This document shows positions 63,852-64,000 of a stretch of DNA of 64,000 bases, piece after piece. Below the pieces are notes generated by a model. It had not been told where the DNA came from. It saw only the letters and a program-made list of their open reading frames with translations, and ran no database searches. A program made the position numbers and the translations under genes. Location: the NCBI GenBank assembly GCA_025558095.1, contig JAIVFI010000025.1:1-64000 (forward strand). Direction: 5' to 3'. The first letter of the stretch is position 1; each line of letters starts with the position of its first letter. The stretch is from Hyaloraphidium curvatum (taxonomy: Eukaryota; Monoblepharomycota; Hyaloraphidiomycetes; Hyaloraphidiales; Hyaloraphidiaceae).

Positions 63852-64000
63852 CGCTACACACCCATCGGCCTATGCCAAGTCCTCCGACGCCCTCTTCGAT
63901 CCGCCCAAAGTCGAGTTTGTGTCCGACTTGGCCGAACCGTCCGAACCCGGCGACGCCGGGACGTCGGCGTCCGAGATGGTCAGCGCGATGGGCGCCGCCC
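63852..64000 (+). CDS. Partial exon of an unidentified gene at the window edge
   Basis: An open frame starts after a likely acceptor (ATTGCAG, 63851) and runs off the window. It encodes AYAKSSDALFDPPKVEFV followed by an acidic Ser/Glu/Gly-rich stretch. A stop lies upstream in this frame, so an earlier exon is needed, or the ATG is further on. Composition looks coding. No family can be named from 49 codons. Confidence 0.45.

Overview
The window is a G+C-rich (my estimate about two-thirds), intron-bearing fungal genome segment. Genes carry many 49-90 bp GT-AG introns, often with a CTGAC or CTAAC branch-like motif. The families fit a fungus: Zn(II)2Cys6 regulators, DHA2-type MFS transporters, a P5B ATPase, a GT34 glycosyltransferase, MYND fingers and a hevein-domain secreted protein. 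The lineage is not certain; an early-diverging (chytrid-like) fungus or a GC-rich yeast would fit.

Positions 1-33667 form a giant near-perfect palindrome. The left arm (1-16643) is the reverse complement of the right arm (17063-33667). Between them lies a (TTAGG)n telomere-like tract whose G-rich strand points outward from the left arm, then a degenerate spacer and a ragged C-rich tract. Every gene of the first 33.7 kb therefore appears twice: a Zn2Cys6 regulator that runs into the telomere, a second and a third Zn2Cys6 regulator, a protein kinase, a small Cys/His-knuckle protein, a tiny membrane protein, a type II membrane glycosyltransferase-like protein and an epoxide hydrolase. The hydrolase is intact on the right. 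On the left it is cut off by position 1 and riddled with small indels. The simplest reading is a chromosome end at about 16.9 kb, with the left arm a fold-back copy made by sequencing or assembly. A real head-to-head telomeric duplication is the alternative.

From 33.7 to 64 kb the sequence is single copy: epoxide hydrolase and phytanoyl-CoA dioxygenase-like genes; a twin CX9C protein; a DUF4397 plus double hevein-domain secreted protein; an alpha/beta hydrolase; a frame-broken MYND gene; an intronless beta-lactamase-like serine hydrolase; a Cys/His-knuckle protein with a VRF/TxS motif; a very acidic protein ending in a divergent histone H3 fold; a frame-broken multi-pass membrane protein; an intact MYND gene; a divergent pair of duplicated DHA2 MFS transporters; a second knuckle/VRF paralogue; a GT34 glycosyltransferase; a P5B ATPase; a thiolase-like protein; a DUF1206 membrane protein; and the start of one more gene at the right edge.

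There is no operon logic, as expected for a eukaryote. The themes are subtelomeric regulators, small-molecule export and detoxification (epoxide hydrolase, dioxygenase, two MFS pumps, beta-lactamase-like hydrolase), and several lineage-specific acidic or Cys/His proteins. The most unusual items are the telomere-centred palindrome and the acidic H3-fold protein, which lacks the usual basic DNA contacts. Exon boundaries were assigned by hand from splice motifs and frame continuity and may be off by a base or two.
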